A stretch of DNA of 35,662 bases from Pseudomonadota bacterium (GTDB lineage: Bacteria > Pseudomonadota > Gammaproteobacteria > Xanthomonadales > Ahniellaceae), in contig JAKJFE010000016.1 in NCBI GenBank assembly GCA_022705045.1, positions 1 through 35,662 of the forward strand, in the 5' to 3' direction. This document shows positions 16,341 to 25,122 of this stretch, piece after piece. Below the pieces are notes generated by a model, which did not search any database, was not told the origin of the DNA, and worked only from the letters and a program-made list of their open reading frames with translations. Made by a program: the position numbers and the translations under genes. The first letter of the stretch is position 1. Each line of letters begins with the position of its first letter.

Positions 16341-17696
16341 TCACTGTATCGCCGCAGCCACCACCGCCGCACGCTGCCGCAGTTCCGGGATCGCGGTGGT
16401 TTCCCACAGCAGGCCGCGCGCCAGCGCACCGAGCGCGAACAGGCCGGGCACGACGCTGCCGCCCACGTCGAGCACGCGGTTGTGTTCGTCGACGTCGAGC
16501 CCGAGCCCGAGTGGATGCGCGCGTACGAGTTTCTGCGCGATCAGGCCATCGATCAGCGGATCGGCGCCGCGCTGCAGCGGACCGTCGATGCCGGTGGCGC
16601 GCAACAGACGTTGTGCGTGCAGGGTATCGACATGCGCCCGGCCGCGGCGGCGCAGGTCGAGTGCGAGCCGGTCGCCCTCGGTGCGCACGCGCAACACGCG
16701 CGCCGCGACGATCTGCAATTCGCCCGCGGCGATCCAGCGTTGCTGCTCTTCCCACAATGCGCGCGCGCAGCGATGGCGATGCACTTCCCAGTAGCTGCGC
16801 AGATGGCGCAGGAAGCGGCCCTGCTCGGCAGCAGGCAAGGCGCGCCAGACCTCGGCGATATGCGGCCGGAGTGCATCGAAGGCGGCGTGCCAGTCGTCGC
16901 GCTGGTTGCAGGCGCGTCGCAATGTGCGCAGCAGGGCGCGCACCGAACGCTGCGACCACGCCGCGCGCACATCGTCGTGCAGCGCTTCGGCCGGCAGCCG
17001 CTGTTCCGGATGCGGGCGTGGCAACAGGCCGTGGCGCGAGATCGCGGTGATCGGCGCGCGATGGCCGCGAGCGCGCAGGTGCAGCACATGATCGAGCATG
17101 CTCAGGCCGCTGCCGAGCACGACGACCGGCGCGTCGCCGTCGAGGCCGTCCGACCAGCGGACGCGCCATGGATCGTCGACATAGTTCGGGTGGCTGCGCA
17201 CCTCATCATCGAGCATCGACAGCGGTGCGGCCGGCAGCGGGCCATTCGCAAGCACGACGGTGTCGACACGATCGCGACGATCACCGGCGGCGACGATGAA
17301 GCCATCGCCCTCGCGCACCACTGCTTCGGCGCGGTGCGCGACGACCTCGGTCGGAAACGGCGCCGACGCGAGCAACTGCGACCACTGCGCACGCAGATAG
17401 GCACCGTAGTCGACACGAGTGCGGAAACCATCACGGTCCAGGCCGCTCAGTCCGAGCCAATCGGCGAAGGCGCCGGGCTGTGATGGCGTCAGGCCGAGGT
17501 CGGCGGCGCGGGTGTTGAGCAGGCTCTGCCCGGCCGAATCGGCATAGGCCAGTCCGGTGTAGGCCTCACGCGCGTCGGCATACACGGTGACGCCAGCGAT
17601 GGCGGCGCCGCGTTCGCGCCAGAGACTCAGCAGGGACAAGGCACTGAAGCCGGCACCAATGACGGCGACGCGCGGTGGCGACAGCGGCGGGGTCAA
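16341..17696 (-). CDS. FAD/NAD(P)-binding oxidoreductase (NAD_binding_9 type)
   Basis: A 451-residue flavoprotein. A dinucleotide-binding loop GAGFSA lies at residues 14-19 after a short N-terminus. A second nucleotide site with VVVLGSGLSMLDHV occurs in the middle, and a final VPGLFALGAL segment is typical of the FAD fold. This plan matches the FAD-NAD(P)-binding family (PF13454) of uncharacterised oxidoreductases; the substrate is unknown. The start is a TTG at 17696, since no ATG or GTG precedes the glycine loop. A 10-codon ORF (17725-17693) ends in a TGA that overlaps this TTG, which could couple translation. It diverges from the Rrf2 gene across an 86-base region with a palindrome. Confidence 0.82.
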   Translation of the reverse strand: MTPPLSPPRVAVIGAGFSALSLLSLWRERGAAIAGVTVYADAREAYTGLAYADSAGQSLLNTRAADLGLTPSQPGAFADWLGLSGLDRDGFRTRVDYGAYLRAQWSQLLASAPFPTEVVAHRAEAVVREGDGFIVAAGDRRDRVDTVVLANGPLPAAPLSMLDDEVRSHPNYVDDPWRVRWSDGLDGDAPVVVLGSGLSMLDHVLHLRARGHRAPITAISRHGLLPRPHPEQRLPAEALHDDVRAAWSQRSVRALLRTLRRACNQRDDWHAAFDALRPHIAEVWRALPAAEQGRFLRHLRSYWEVHRHRCARALWEEQQRWIAAGELQIVAARVLRVRTEGDRLALDLRRRGRAHVDTLHAQRLLRATGIDGPLQRGADPLIDGLIAQKLVRAHPLGLGLDVDEHNRVLDVGGSVVPGLFALGALARGLLWETTAIPELRQRAAVVAAAIQ

Positions 17697-17746
17697 GGCT
17701 GCGCCCCGGCATGTCGTTTGGGCATAAGCAGATGGGGCACGGGAAT

Positions 17747-17772
17747 TTCCGACCGAACAGATCGGAATTGTA
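17747..17772. promoter_or_regulatory. Palindrome and -10 box between the FAD gene and rrf2
   Basis: TTCCGA (17747-17752) and TCGGAA (17762-17767) form an inverted repeat with a 9-base centre. A good minus-strand -10 box, TACAAT, occupies 17772-17767 and so abuts the palindrome; its -35 is weak. The palindrome ends 15 bases before the rrf2 start. It is a reasonable site for Rrf2 autoregulation and for repression of the FAD gene. Confidence 0.45.
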
Positions 17773-17782
17773 GCGTTCGCCC

Positions 17783-18220
17783 ATGCTCACGATGAAAGCC
17801 AAATACGCGCTGCGTGCCCTCACCACCCTCGCCCGCCACGGCGGCAAGCCGCTGCCGGCCCATCAACTCGCCGAACGGGCGCAGGTGCCGGAAAGCTTCC
17901 TGGAAGTGATCCTGTCCGATCTGCGCCGTGCCGGTTACGTGGCGAGCAAGCGCGGCCTGCAGGGTGGACACCAGCTCGCCAAGCCGCCGGAACAGATCGG
18001 CCTCGGCGATCTCATCCGCAGCATCGACGGGCCGCTGGCGCCGATCCGCTGCGCCAGCCTCACCGCCTATCGCGCCTGCAGCGACTGCCCCGATCCCGAT
18101 GCCTGCGCCACGCGTGTGCTGATGACCGATGTGCGCAACGCCATTTCCGATGTGCTCGACCGCCGCACCCTGCGCGACCAGGTCGAACTCGAATCCATCC
18201 GCGGCGATCTTGCCGCCTGA
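17783..18220 (+). CDS. Rrf2-family transcriptional regulator
   Basis: A 145-residue winged-helix regulator starting MLTMKAKYALRAL, the usual Rrf2 opening. It has the recognition segment ERAQVPESFLEVILSDLRRAGYVASKRGLQGG and the wing that follows. Four cysteines (90, 99, 102, 108) lie in the region where IscR and NsrR bind an iron-sulfur cluster, so cluster-based sensing is possible. CymR-like members of the family control cysteine and sulfur genes instead. It heads the sulfate uptake cluster, with the DUF2292 gene 21 bases downstream, which favours a sulfur-related role. The start at 17783 is preferred over the ATG three codons later because the family normally begins with M-x-(L/M)-x-x-K-(A/T)-x-YAL. 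Confidence 0.9.
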   Translation: MLTMKAKYALRALTTLARHGGKPLPAHQLAERAQVPESFLEVILSDLRRAGYVASKRGLQGGHQLAKPPEQIGLGDLIRSIDGPLAPIRCASLTAYRACSDCPDPDACATRVLMTDVRNAISDVLDRRTLRDQVELESIRGDLAA

Positions 18221-18241
18221 GCCCTGACCGAGGAGACCGAC

Positions 18242-18421
18242 ATGAGCGCATCACGCGCCCCCGATGTGCCGACGCCGCGCAATGAAACCTATCTGCGCCT
18301 GATCCCGGAAGAACGCGCGGTGATCGAAGCCCTGCGTGAACTGCCCTACGGCGCGCTGGAAGTCGTGGTGCATCAATCGCGCATCGTGCAGATCACCAAG
18401 ACCGAGAAAGTCCGCGTCTGA
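18242..18421 (+). CDS. YezD-like DUF2292 small protein
   Basis: A 59-residue protein with the DUF2292 core LPYGALEVVVHQSRIVQITKTEKVRV (residues about 34-59, shown here in pieces: LPYG-x-x-EV-x-VHQ, then R-x-VQI-x-x-x-EK). An AGGAG ribosome-binding site precedes the ATG at 18242. Members are found in many sulfate and cysteine gene clusters, but their function is not known; the short basic end suggests binding to a nucleic acid or a partner protein. It is too short to be noticed by common gene-length limits. It lies between rrf2 and the porin gene. Confidence 0.85.
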   Translation: MSASRAPDVPTPRNETYLRLIPEERAVIEALRELPYGALEVVVHQSRIVQITKTEKVRV

Positions 18422-18486
18422 TCCCACGCCCGAACCACACCGACCGGACAACCGGAGGTGGCCGAACCCGACAACCTGGAGGCCAC

Positions 18487-19824
18487 ATGCCTGTCCGCAA
18501 TCGATTGTCCCTCGCCCTGATGCTCGCCATCGGCGCACCCTGCGCCCATGCCGATGACGCCGCCGAACTGGCGGACCTGCTGCAACGCGTGCGCATCCTC
18601 GAACGCAAACTCGAACTGCAGCAGGAAGAGGCTGCCGCGAAAGCACCGACGACACCCGTGGTCGCCTTCAACGACAAAGGCCTGTCGATCAAGAACGCCA
18701 AGGGCGACTTCGAACTGAAGCTGCGTGGCGGTCTGCAGTTCGACCACCGCGCCTTTCTTGACGACACGCCCGCCATCAACGACAGCTTCCTGTTCCGGCG
18801 CATCCGGCCCTCGCTCGAAGGCTCGCTCGGTTCGCTGGTCGGTTTCCGCATCACGCCGGAACTGGCCGAAGACAGCACCAGCCTGATCGACGCCTACATC
18901 GACCTGAAGTTCGATCCGCGCGCCAGTCTTCGCGTCGGCAAGATCAAGGGCCCGGTCGGCCTCGAGCGACTGGCCTCGTGGAACGCGCTGGCGATGATCG
19001 AACGCGGCTTCCCGACCGAACTGGCCCCGAGCCGCGAGCTGGGTGCGCAGGTCTTCGGCGAACTGGCGAAAGGCGAGATCACCTATGCCATCGGCGCCTT
19101 CAACGGTGCGCCCGACGGCCGCAATGCCAATGCGAACGATGTCGACAACAACACCGAGTTCGAGGGCCGCGTATTCTTCGAGCCGTGGAAGAACGACGCG
19201 AATGCACTCTCCGGACTCGGCTTCGGCATTGCCGCCACGATCGGCGAAAAGGACGGCACCGGCAATGCGCTGCTGCCGCGTTACCGCACGCCCGGCCAGC
19301 AGGTGTTCTTCAACTATCGCACCGCAGTCTCTGCCGCCGGCGAACATCGTCGCCTGTCGCCACAGGCGTATTTCTATCGCAACGCGCTCGGCTTGCAGGC
19401 GGAATACATCAGCTCGGAACAGGCACTGCTGCTGCCGAACGCCGCGAACTCGCGCATCGACCTCAAGCACGAAGCCTGGCAAGTCACCGGCAGCTACGTG
19501 CTGACCGGCGAGGACGCCGGCGACAAGGGCATCGTGAAACCGAATGAACCGTTCGAGATCGGCGGTACCGGCTGGGGCGCGCTCGAGCTGGTCGCGCGTT
19601 ACGGCGAGCTCGATGTCGACGACGACGCCTTCCCGCGTTATGCCGATCCGGCGCTGGTCGCCTCGCAGGCGCGGGCGCTCGGCATCGGTCTGAACTGGCT
19701 GCTCACATCGAACCTGAAACTTCAATTCAACCTTACCCAGACACAGTTCGAAGGTGGCGCGACCCTTGGCGCCGACCGCCCCGACGAAAACGCGTTCTTC
19801 TCGCGCGTCCAGGTCGCGTTCTGA
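18487..19824 (+). CDS. OprO/OprP-family outer-membrane porin
   Basis: A 445-residue outer-membrane protein. Residues 1-22 are a signal peptide ending in AHA. Residues about 26-50 form a short coiled coil ([20 protein letters not shown]). A 16-stranded-type barrel follows, opening with [14 protein letters not shown] and closing with a terminal phenylalanine (RVQVAF), the signal for BAM-dependent assembly. The [12 protein letters not shown] and [14 protein letters not shown] segments fit phosphate-selective porins O and P. Here it is embedded in a sulfate import cluster, so it probably admits sulfate or a sulfonate; this specificity is inferred. The ATG at 18487 follows a strong GGAGG site, and the leader carries a duplicated copy of that region. 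Confidence 0.9.
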   Translation: MPVRNRLSLALMLAIGAPCAHADDAAELADLLQRVRILERKLELQQEEAAAKAPTTPVVAFNDKGLSIKNAKGDFELKLRGGLQFDHRAFLDDTPAINDSFLFRRIRPSLEGSLGSLVGFRITPELAEDSTSLIDAYIDLKFDPRASLRVGKIKGPVGLERLASWNALAMIERGFPTELAPSRELGAQVFGELAKGEITYAIGAFNGAPDGRNANANDVDNNTEFEGRVFFEPWKNDANALSGLGFGIAATIGEKDGTGNALLPRYRTPGQQVFFNYRTAVSAAGEHRRLSPQAYFYRNALGLQAEYISSEQALLLPNAANSRIDLKHEAWQVTGSYVLTGEDAGDKGIVKPNEPFEIGGTGWGALELVARYGELDVDDDAFPRYADPALVASQARALGIGLNWLLTSNLKLQFNLTQTQFEGGATLGADRPDENAFFSRVQVAF

Positions 19825-19846
19825 TCACATTCGAAGGAGTCCCGCC

Positions 19847-20854
19847 ATGAACAATCTGATCCGACGCATCGCCCTCGCCGCCCTCGCGCTCGCCTCGTTC
19901 TCCGCCGTCGCCAAGGACATCGAACTGCTGAACGTGTCTTACGACCCGACCCGCGAGTTCTACCGTGAGGTCAACACCGCCTTCGCTGCGCAATGGCAGC
20001 GCGACCACGGCGACGCCGTACGCGTGCAGACCTCGCACGGCGGCTCCGGGAAGCAGGCGCGTGCCGTCATCGACGGGCTGGGCGCCGATGTCGTCACGCT
20101 TGCACTCGCGTTCGACATCGACGCCATCGTCGACAAGGCCAAGCTGCTGCCGCCGGACTGGCAGAAACGCCTGCCGCACAACAGTGCGCCGTACACCTCG
20201 ACCATCGTGCTGCTGGTGCGCAAGGGCAATCCGAAAGGCATCAAGGACTGGGGCGATCTGGTCAAGCCCGGCGTGTCGGTGATCACGCCGAACCCGAAGA
20301 CCTCGGGCGGCGCGCGCTGGAACCATCTCGCGGCCTACGCCTACGCGCTGAAGAACAACGGTGGCGATGTCGCGCAGGCCAAGGCCTTCCTGGCGGCGTT
20401 GTATCGCAACGTGCCGGTGCTCGACACCGGTGCGCGGGGTGCGACGACGACGTTCGCGCAACGCGGCATCGGCGACGTGCTGCTGGCCTGGGAGAACGAG
20501 GCCTTCCTCGCGCAGCAGGAACTCGGTCCGGACCAGTTCGAGATCATCGTGCCCTCGCTGTCGATCCTGGCCGAGCCGCCGGTCGCTCTGGTCGATCGCA
20601 ATGTCGATCGTCGCGGTACGCGCAAGGTCGCCGAGGCCTATCTCGCCTTCCTGTATTCGCCCGAAGGCCAGCGTCTGGCTGCCAAGCACTACTACCGCCC
20701 GCGCGAACCGCAACATGCCGCGGCGGCCGATGTCGCGCGCTTCCCGACGCTGGAACTGGTGACGATCGACGGCGCATTCGGCTCGTGGGCGAAGGCGCAG
20801 GCCGAACATTTCGCCGACGGTGGCATCTTCGACCAGATCTACGCACCACGATGA
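19847..20854 (+). CDS. sbp: Periplasmic sulfate-binding protein of the sulfate ABC importer
   Basis: A 335-residue protein with a signal peptide (cleavage near SAVA, residue 22) that captures sulfate or thiosulfate for the CysTWA importer. The family mark is the opening [13 protein letters not shown], followed by [24 protein letters not shown] and [11 protein letters not shown], all part of the sulfate pocket. The ATG at 19847 has an AAGGAG site 7-12 bases upstream. It follows the porin by 22 bases and precedes cysT by 7, within one operon. By sequence alone I cannot choose between the Sbp and CysP types. Confidence 0.94.
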   Translation: MNNLIRRIALAALALASFSAVAKDIELLNVSYDPTREFYREVNTAFAAQWQRDHGDAVRVQTSHGGSGKQARAVIDGLGADVVTLALAFDIDAIVDKAKLLPPDWQKRLPHNSAPYTSTIVLLVRKGNPKGIKDWGDLVKPGVSVITPNPKTSGGARWNHLAAYAYALKNNGGDVAQAKAFLAALYRNVPVLDTGARGATTTFAQRGIGDVLLAWENEAFLAQQELGPDQFEIIVPSLSILAEPPVALVDRNVDRRGTRKVAEAYLAFLYSPEGQRLAAKHYYRPREPQHAAAADVARFPTLELVTIDGAFGSWAKAQAEHFADGGIFDQIYAPR

Positions 20855-20861
20855 TGCGACC

Positions 20862-21740
20862 ATGAGCGCCGTGCTGGACCTCGACACCACCACGAATGCG
20901 CCGCCCCCGGCCTCACGCGCCCGCCGCGTGATGCCGGGCTTCGGCCTGACGCTCGGCTACAGCGTGGCCTGGTTGAGCCTGATCGTGTTGATCCCGCTGG
21001 CCGGCGTGTTCATCAAGACCAGCGAACTCGGTTTCGACGGCCTCCTGCGCGTCTGGACCGACGCGCGTGTACTCGCGGCGCTGCAACTCAGTTTCGGCAC
21101 CGCCTTCGTGGCCGGCGCGTTCAATGCGCTGGCCGGCACCCTCGTCGCCTGGGTGCTGGTGCGTTACGAGTTCCCCGGGCGGCGCATGATCGATGGCCTG
21201 ATCGACCTGCCGTTCGCCTTGCCGACCGCCGTCGCCGGCATCGCGCTCACCGCGCTCTACGCCGGCAACGGCTGGGTCGGCCAGTGGCTGACACCGCTCG
21301 GCATCAAGGTCGCGTATGCGCCGCTCGGCATCATCGTCGCGCTGGTGTTCGTCGGCCTGCCCTTCGTCGTGCGCACGCTGCAGCCGGTGCTGGCCGAAGC
21401 CCGCGTCGAGCTGGAAGAGGCTGCGGCCACGCTCGGTGCGACGCGGTTGCAGACGCTGCGCAAGGTGCTGTTGCCGACGCTGTATCCGGCCATGCTGACC
21501 GGCTTCGCGCTCGCGTTCGCACGAGGCGTCGGCGAATACGGTTCGGTCATCTTCATTGCCGGCAACCTGCCCCGCGTCACCGAGATCGCACCGCTGCTGA
21601 TCGTCATCAAACTGGAAGAGTTCGATTACGCCGGTGCCACCGCGGTCGCCGCAGCGATGTTGCTGTTGTCCTTCGTGCTGCTGTTCGCGATCAACCTGTT
21701 GCAGGCGTTCGCCGCGCGCCGAGCCGGGCGCGTGCGATGA
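20862..21740 (+). CDS. cysT: Sulfate ABC transporter permease CysT (CysU)
   Basis: A 292-residue inner-membrane permease with six predicted helices, one of the two channel subunits of the sulfate/thiosulfate importer. The coupling-helix region reads [24 protein letters not shown], and the cytoplasmic loop and [12 protein letters not shown] segment are typical of CysT. The start at 20862 (MSAVLDL) is the first ATG after the sbp stop. A GTG 14 codons upstream lies inside sbp and is less likely. The N-terminal 20 residues before the first helix are longer and more polar than usual. The gene is followed by cysW after ten bases. Confidence 0.94.
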   Translation: MSAVLDLDTTTNAPPPASRARRVMPGFGLTLGYSVAWLSLIVLIPLAGVFIKTSELGFDGLLRVWTDARVLAALQLSFGTAFVAGAFNALAGTLVAWVLVRYEFPGRRMIDGLIDLPFALPTAVAGIALTALYAGNGWVGQWLTPLGIKVAYAPLGIIVALVFVGLPFVVRTLQPVLAEARVELEEAAATLGATRLQTLRKVLLPTLYPAMLTGFALAFARGVGEYGSVIFIAGNLPRVTEIAPLLIVIKLEEFDYAGATAVAAAMLLLSFVLLFAINLLQAFAARRAGRVR

Positions 21741-21750
21741 GACGCAGGCC

Positions 21751-22602
21751 ATGAATCGATCCACGTCCTCGCCGACCACCGAACCGCGCTGGCTGCGTCG
21801 TCTGCTGATCGGCGCCGCGCTCGCCTTCATCGCGTTTTTCCTGCTGCTGCCGTTGGCCGCGGTCTTCGTCGAAGCCCTGCGCCACGGGCTCGATGCCTAC
21901 CTGAACGCGCTGCGCGAGCCCGATGCGCTGGCCGCGCTGAAGCTCACCCTGCTGGTCGCCGGCATCGCGGTGCCGCTGAATCTGGTGTTCGGCGTCAGTG
22001 CGGCCTGGCTGATCAGCAAACACGACTTCCGCGGCAAGGCCCTGCTGGTGACGCTGATCGACCTGCCGTTCTCGGTGTCGCCAGTGGTGTCGGGCCTGGT
22101 CTACGTGCTGGTGTTCGGCGCCCAGGGCTGGTTCGGTCCGTGGCTGATCGAACACGACATCCGCATCATCTTTGCGGTGCCGGGGCTGGTGCTCGCGACC
22201 GTGTTCGTGACCTTCCCTTTCGTCGCGCGCGAACTCATTCCGCTGATGCAGGAACAGGGCCGCGACGACGAACTCGCCGCACTCACGCTTGGCGCCTCGG
22301 GCTTCCAGACCTTCCTGCGCGTGACTCTGCCGAACATCCGCTTCGGCCTGCTCTACGGCGTGTTGCTGTGCAACGCGCGTGCCATCGGCGAGTTCGGCGC
22401 GGTCAGCGTGGTCTCGGGCCACATCCGCGGCCTGACCAACACGCTGCCGCTGCATGTCGAGATCCTCTACAACGAATACGACTTCGTCTCGGCCTTCGCG
22501 GTGGCGACCCTGCTCGCGATGCTCGCCCTGCTCACGCTCGGTCTGAAGGCCCTGCTCGAGTGGCGCCACGGCCACCAGCTTGCGGCGCGTGCGCGCCATT
22601 GA
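21751..22602 (+). CDS. cysW: Sulfate ABC transporter permease CysW
   Basis: A 283-residue inner-membrane permease that pairs with CysT. It has six helices, an [25 protein letters not shown] segment (given here in part: [13 protein letters not shown]), the EAA-like coupling loop [17 protein letters not shown], and the CysW-typical [13 protein letters not shown]. The ATG at 21751 gives the standard cytoplasmic N-terminus. No long gap separates it from cysT or cysA, so the operon continues. Confidence 0.94.
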   Translation: MNRSTSSPTTEPRWLRRLLIGAALAFIAFFLLLPLAAVFVEALRHGLDAYLNALREPDALAALKLTLLVAGIAVPLNLVFGVSAAWLISKHDFRGKALLVTLIDLPFSVSPVVSGLVYVLVFGAQGWFGPWLIEHDIRIIFAVPGLVLATVFVTFPFVARELIPLMQEQGRDDELAALTLGASGFQTFLRVTLPNIRFGLLYGVLLCNARAIGEFGAVSVVSGHIRGLTNTLPLHVEILYNEYDFVSAFAVATLLAMLALLTLGLKALLEWRHGHQLAARARH

Positions 22603-22615
22603 TCCGGAACCTTCC

Positions 22616-23665
22616 ATGCAGATCCGCATCCAGCATCTCGAAAAACACTACGGCCGCTATGCCGCGTTGCGTGGGGTCGATCTCGACATCCGTTCCGGCG
22701 AGTTGATCGCCCTGCTTGGCCCGTCCGGCTCGGGCAAGACCACGTTGTTGCGCGCGATCGCCGGGCTGGAGACGGTCGATGGCGGCCGCATCCGCTTCGG
22801 CGACCGCGACGCCACCACACTCAGCGTGCAGGAACGCCGCGTCGGTTTCGTGTTCCAGCACTACGCCCTGTTCCGGCACATGCGCGTACTTGACAACGTC
22901 GCCTTCGGACTGGATTGCCGACCGCGTCGCGACCGCCCGGCACGTGCCGAGATCGAACGCCGCGCGCTGGACTTGCTGACGCGCGTGCAACTCGCGGACC
23001 TGCGCGACCGCTTGCCCGACCAGCTATCCGGCGGCCAGCGGCAACGCGTGGCGCTGGCACGCGCGATGGCGATTGATCCGACCGTGCTGCTGCTCGACGA
23101 ACCGTTTGGCGCACTCGATGCCAAGGTGCGTGTCGAACTGCGGCGCTGGCTGCGCGAGATCCATGACGCCACCGGCTACACCACGGTCTTCGTCACCCAT
23201 GACCAGGACGAAGCACTGGAACTGGCCGACCGCGTCGTCGTGATGAATGCCGGTCGCATCGAGCAGATCGGCACGCCCGACGAGATCTACACGCAACCGG
23301 CCACACCCTTCGTGTTCGACTTCGTCGGACGCTCGAACCGGTTGCGCGGTCGCATCGACCAGGGTCGATTCCGGCCGGACGGACAAACACGCTCCTGGGC
23401 CCTGCCCGAGCCGCTGGCGGACGGCCCGGCGCAATTGTTCGTGCGCCCGCATGACCTGCGCCTCGACGCGCGCGACGACGGACTCGACGCCGTCGTGCAC
23501 CAGGTGCGTCGTCGTGCGGATCGGCATGTGCTCAGCGTGCAGGTGGCCGGCCAGGACACACCTTTCGATCTCGATCTGCCCGTACACGCCGACGCCGAGG
23601 TGCCAGCGCCAGGCGCGCGCTTGCAGGTCGGTGCGACGCGGTATCGCGTGTTCGCGACGGCTTGA
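22616..23665 (+). CDS. cysA: Sulfate ABC transporter ATP-binding protein CysA
   Basis: A 349-residue ATPase that drives the CysTW permease. It has Walker A GPSGSGKTT (35-43), a Q-loop at FQHYALF, the signature LSGGQRQRVALARA, Walker B VLLLDEPFGALD and the switch histidine in FVTHDQDEA. A C-terminal regulatory domain of the CysA/TOBE type follows (FVGRSNRL, then RPHDLRL). Length and all motifs are normal. It is the last gene of the sulfate operon. No T-tailed terminator was seen after it, only a 10-base stem-loop at 23715-23745. Confidence 0.96.
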   Translation: MQIRIQHLEKHYGRYAALRGVDLDIRSGELIALLGPSGSGKTTLLRAIAGLETVDGGRIRFGDRDATTLSVQERRVGFVFQHYALFRHMRVLDNVAFGLDCRPRRDRPARAEIERRALDLLTRVQLADLRDRLPDQLSGGQRQRVALARAMAIDPTVLLLDEPFGALDAKVRVELRRWLREIHDATGYTTVFVTHDQDEALELADRVVVMNAGRIEQIGTPDEIYTQPATPFVFDFVGRSNRLRGRIDQGRFRPDGQTRSWALPEPLADGPAQLFVRPHDLRLDARDDGLDAVVHQVRRRADRHVLSVQVAGQDTPFDLDLPVHADAEVPAPGARLQVGATRYRVFATA

Positions 23666-23714
23666 CTTGTCGTGACTGAAATAGCGGCTTGCTCGTGATC
23701 GATTTGGACTGTCT

Positions 23715-23745
23715 GTGCGCGATCAAGCTTCATGTGGTCGCGCAC
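23715..23745. other. Stem-loop in the leader of the gene at 23766
   Basis: GTGCGCGATC (23715-23724) can pair with GGTCGCGCAC (23736-23745) over ten positions, with one G-U pair, around an 11-base loop. No T run follows, so it is not a standard terminator. It ends seven bases before the AAGGAG ribosome-binding site (from 23753). Confidence 0.45.
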
Positions 23746-23765
23746 TTCACCAAGGAGAAAATGCA

Positions 23766-24650
23766 ATGAAACGAGCTGTGATGCTGCTCGCCGTATGCGC
23801 ATTTGGGCTGATTTTGTATTGGGCTGGTCAGCAATCAACACGGCAAATCGATGTGAAAGCTAGTGCGCCCGAGCATTCAGATGGAGTCGAACAATCGGGA
23901 GACAATCGCGAGGCAACGAACTCGCGCGCGCTCCAGACCGACGGCGAGGCGATTGTCTCGCGCGATAGCGCACGAAAAGATGCAGCATACTTTTTGCAGG
24001 CTCGACCCATTGAAACGGTGCATCTCGGTTCACGGCCTGAGCCGGGTTCGTTGCCACTGTCACTCCCGCCCCCTTCTGACAAGAAGCGCTATCCCGGCGA
24101 GCTGGAAGCACGCACTCCGGAAGAGGCAGCTTGGCTGGATAGGCATGGATATCCCACGCAGGGAGAACTTGACGCGCTCGACTCCATGACGGAAATGGAG
24201 TTGGCGGAGCGGGCGGCAAGGGGCGATCTCGCAGCGATGGCATTGCTTGGCGAGAAGCAATTGCGCCAAGGCAAGATAGTTGAGGGGCAAAGCAACCTCA
24301 ATGAATCAGCGATGCTTGGTTCGATCTGGGCGATCTTGGCGCTGGCCGATTGGCAGAAGGCGCGCGGGAACACCGTTGCCGCCCTAGAGCTGTATCAGCT
24401 AGCCGCTTTACGCGGTGATTGGCTCTCACCGTCTTTGCACATGCAAACCGGCCTTCGAAAGGAGATTAAGACGGCAGAGTTGCTCTTTATGCCCGGGAAC
24501 GTAGCAACAATGTTCGCCAACATGCAGCGTCTGCGCACCCTGAGAGGACTTCCTCCATTGGGGATAACGACTCGACCCAACCCATTCAATCGTCCCGGCG
24601 GTGTTGATCCCGTCGGGATATATCCGCGGAGCAATGCAAACGCCAACTAG
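23766..24650 (+). CDS. Membrane-anchored or exported protein with Sel1/TPR-like region, function unknown
   Basis: A 294-residue protein. It starts with a signal anchor (MKRAVMLLAVCAFGLILYWAG), followed by a polar, low-complexity region to about residue 100. A helical part then contains RTPEEAAWLDRHGYPT, then ELAERAARGDLAAMALLGEKQL and SAMLGSIWAILALADWQ, the A-x-x-G-x-x-x-A-x-x-x-LG rhythm of Sel1 repeats. The ATG at 23766 follows AAGGAG. Third-position GC is clearly lower than in the neighbouring sulfate genes, suggesting separate origin. The next gene starts 14 bases on. No function can be assigned. Confidence 0.78.
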   Translation: MKRAVMLLAVCAFGLILYWAGQQSTRQIDVKASAPEHSDGVEQSGDNREATNSRALQTDGEAIVSRDSARKDAAYFLQARPIETVHLGSRPEPGSLPLSLPPPSDKKRYPGELEARTPEEAAWLDRHGYPTQGELDALDSMTEMELAERAARGDLAAMALLGEKQLRQGKIVEGQSNLNESAMLGSIWAILALADWQKARGNTVAALELYQLAALRGDWLSPSLHMQTGLRKEIKTAELLFMPGNVATMFANMQRLRTLRGLPPLGITTRPNPFNRPGGVDPVGIYPRSNANAN

Positions 24651-24664
24651 GTCCAAGGTTGCTG

Positions 24665-25096
24665 ATGATGCCGACGTTGGCTTTGTTTCGTGCGCGCAAT
24701 GACGGTGACCGCGTGGCCTACAGCAGGGCCTTCACATCCAGCGATGCTTCGGTCTTCAGCCGTTTTGTTCTCGACAGAACTGCGCATTGTCTATCCGCGA
24801 TTCGACTGCACACATCCCGACTCGAGCTCGCTGTCACCGACGGTCTTCTGCCGGCGAATCCCGGATCGATCCCGTCGCTGCTGAATCGGCGACTGCTGGA
24901 ATGGCCTGTGGTGTCGGTGGAAGAACTGGCAAGTATTGGGCGCTGTAGCTCGCGCAACGCGTATCGCTGGTGCGAAACCTATGCCGGTAGCGGGGGCTAC
25001 TCCTTCGACGGTTCGCAGCTGGTATGGCGCTCGCTCTTGGAAAATCTCGATCAAGTCGAGCCAGAGTTCTGGGCGGCGGCCAGAGCATCGTCCTGA
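24665..25096 (+). CDS. Hypothetical protein
   Basis: A 143-residue product starting with two methionines at 24665 and 24668. I recognise no family. The C-terminal half has SVEELASIGRCSSRNAYRW, which could be a helix-turn-helix, followed by a strand and an acidic helix. There is no signal peptide or membrane segment. Third-position GC is above that of non-coding frames but below that of the operon neighbours, and it follows the previous gene by 14 bases, which supports coding. A weak AAGG site precedes it. Opposite-strand frames in the same place are shorter and look less coding. Confidence 0.5.
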   Translation: MMPTLALFRARNDGDRVAYSRAFTSSDASVFSRFVLDRTAHCLSAIRLHTSRLELAVTDGLLPANPGSIPSLLNRRLLEWPVVSVEELASIGRCSSRNAYRWCETYAGSGGYSFDGSQLVWRSLLENLDQVEPEFWAAARASS

Positions 25097-25122
25097 ACGA
25101 TCCCGATGTTAAGTCGGGGGCG

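Noticed and set aside
17693..17725. A 10-codon ORF overlapping the TTG start of the FAD gene
   Set aside because: It has no ribosome-binding site and no informative codon pattern, so it is mentioned only as a possible coupling device and not listed as a gene.
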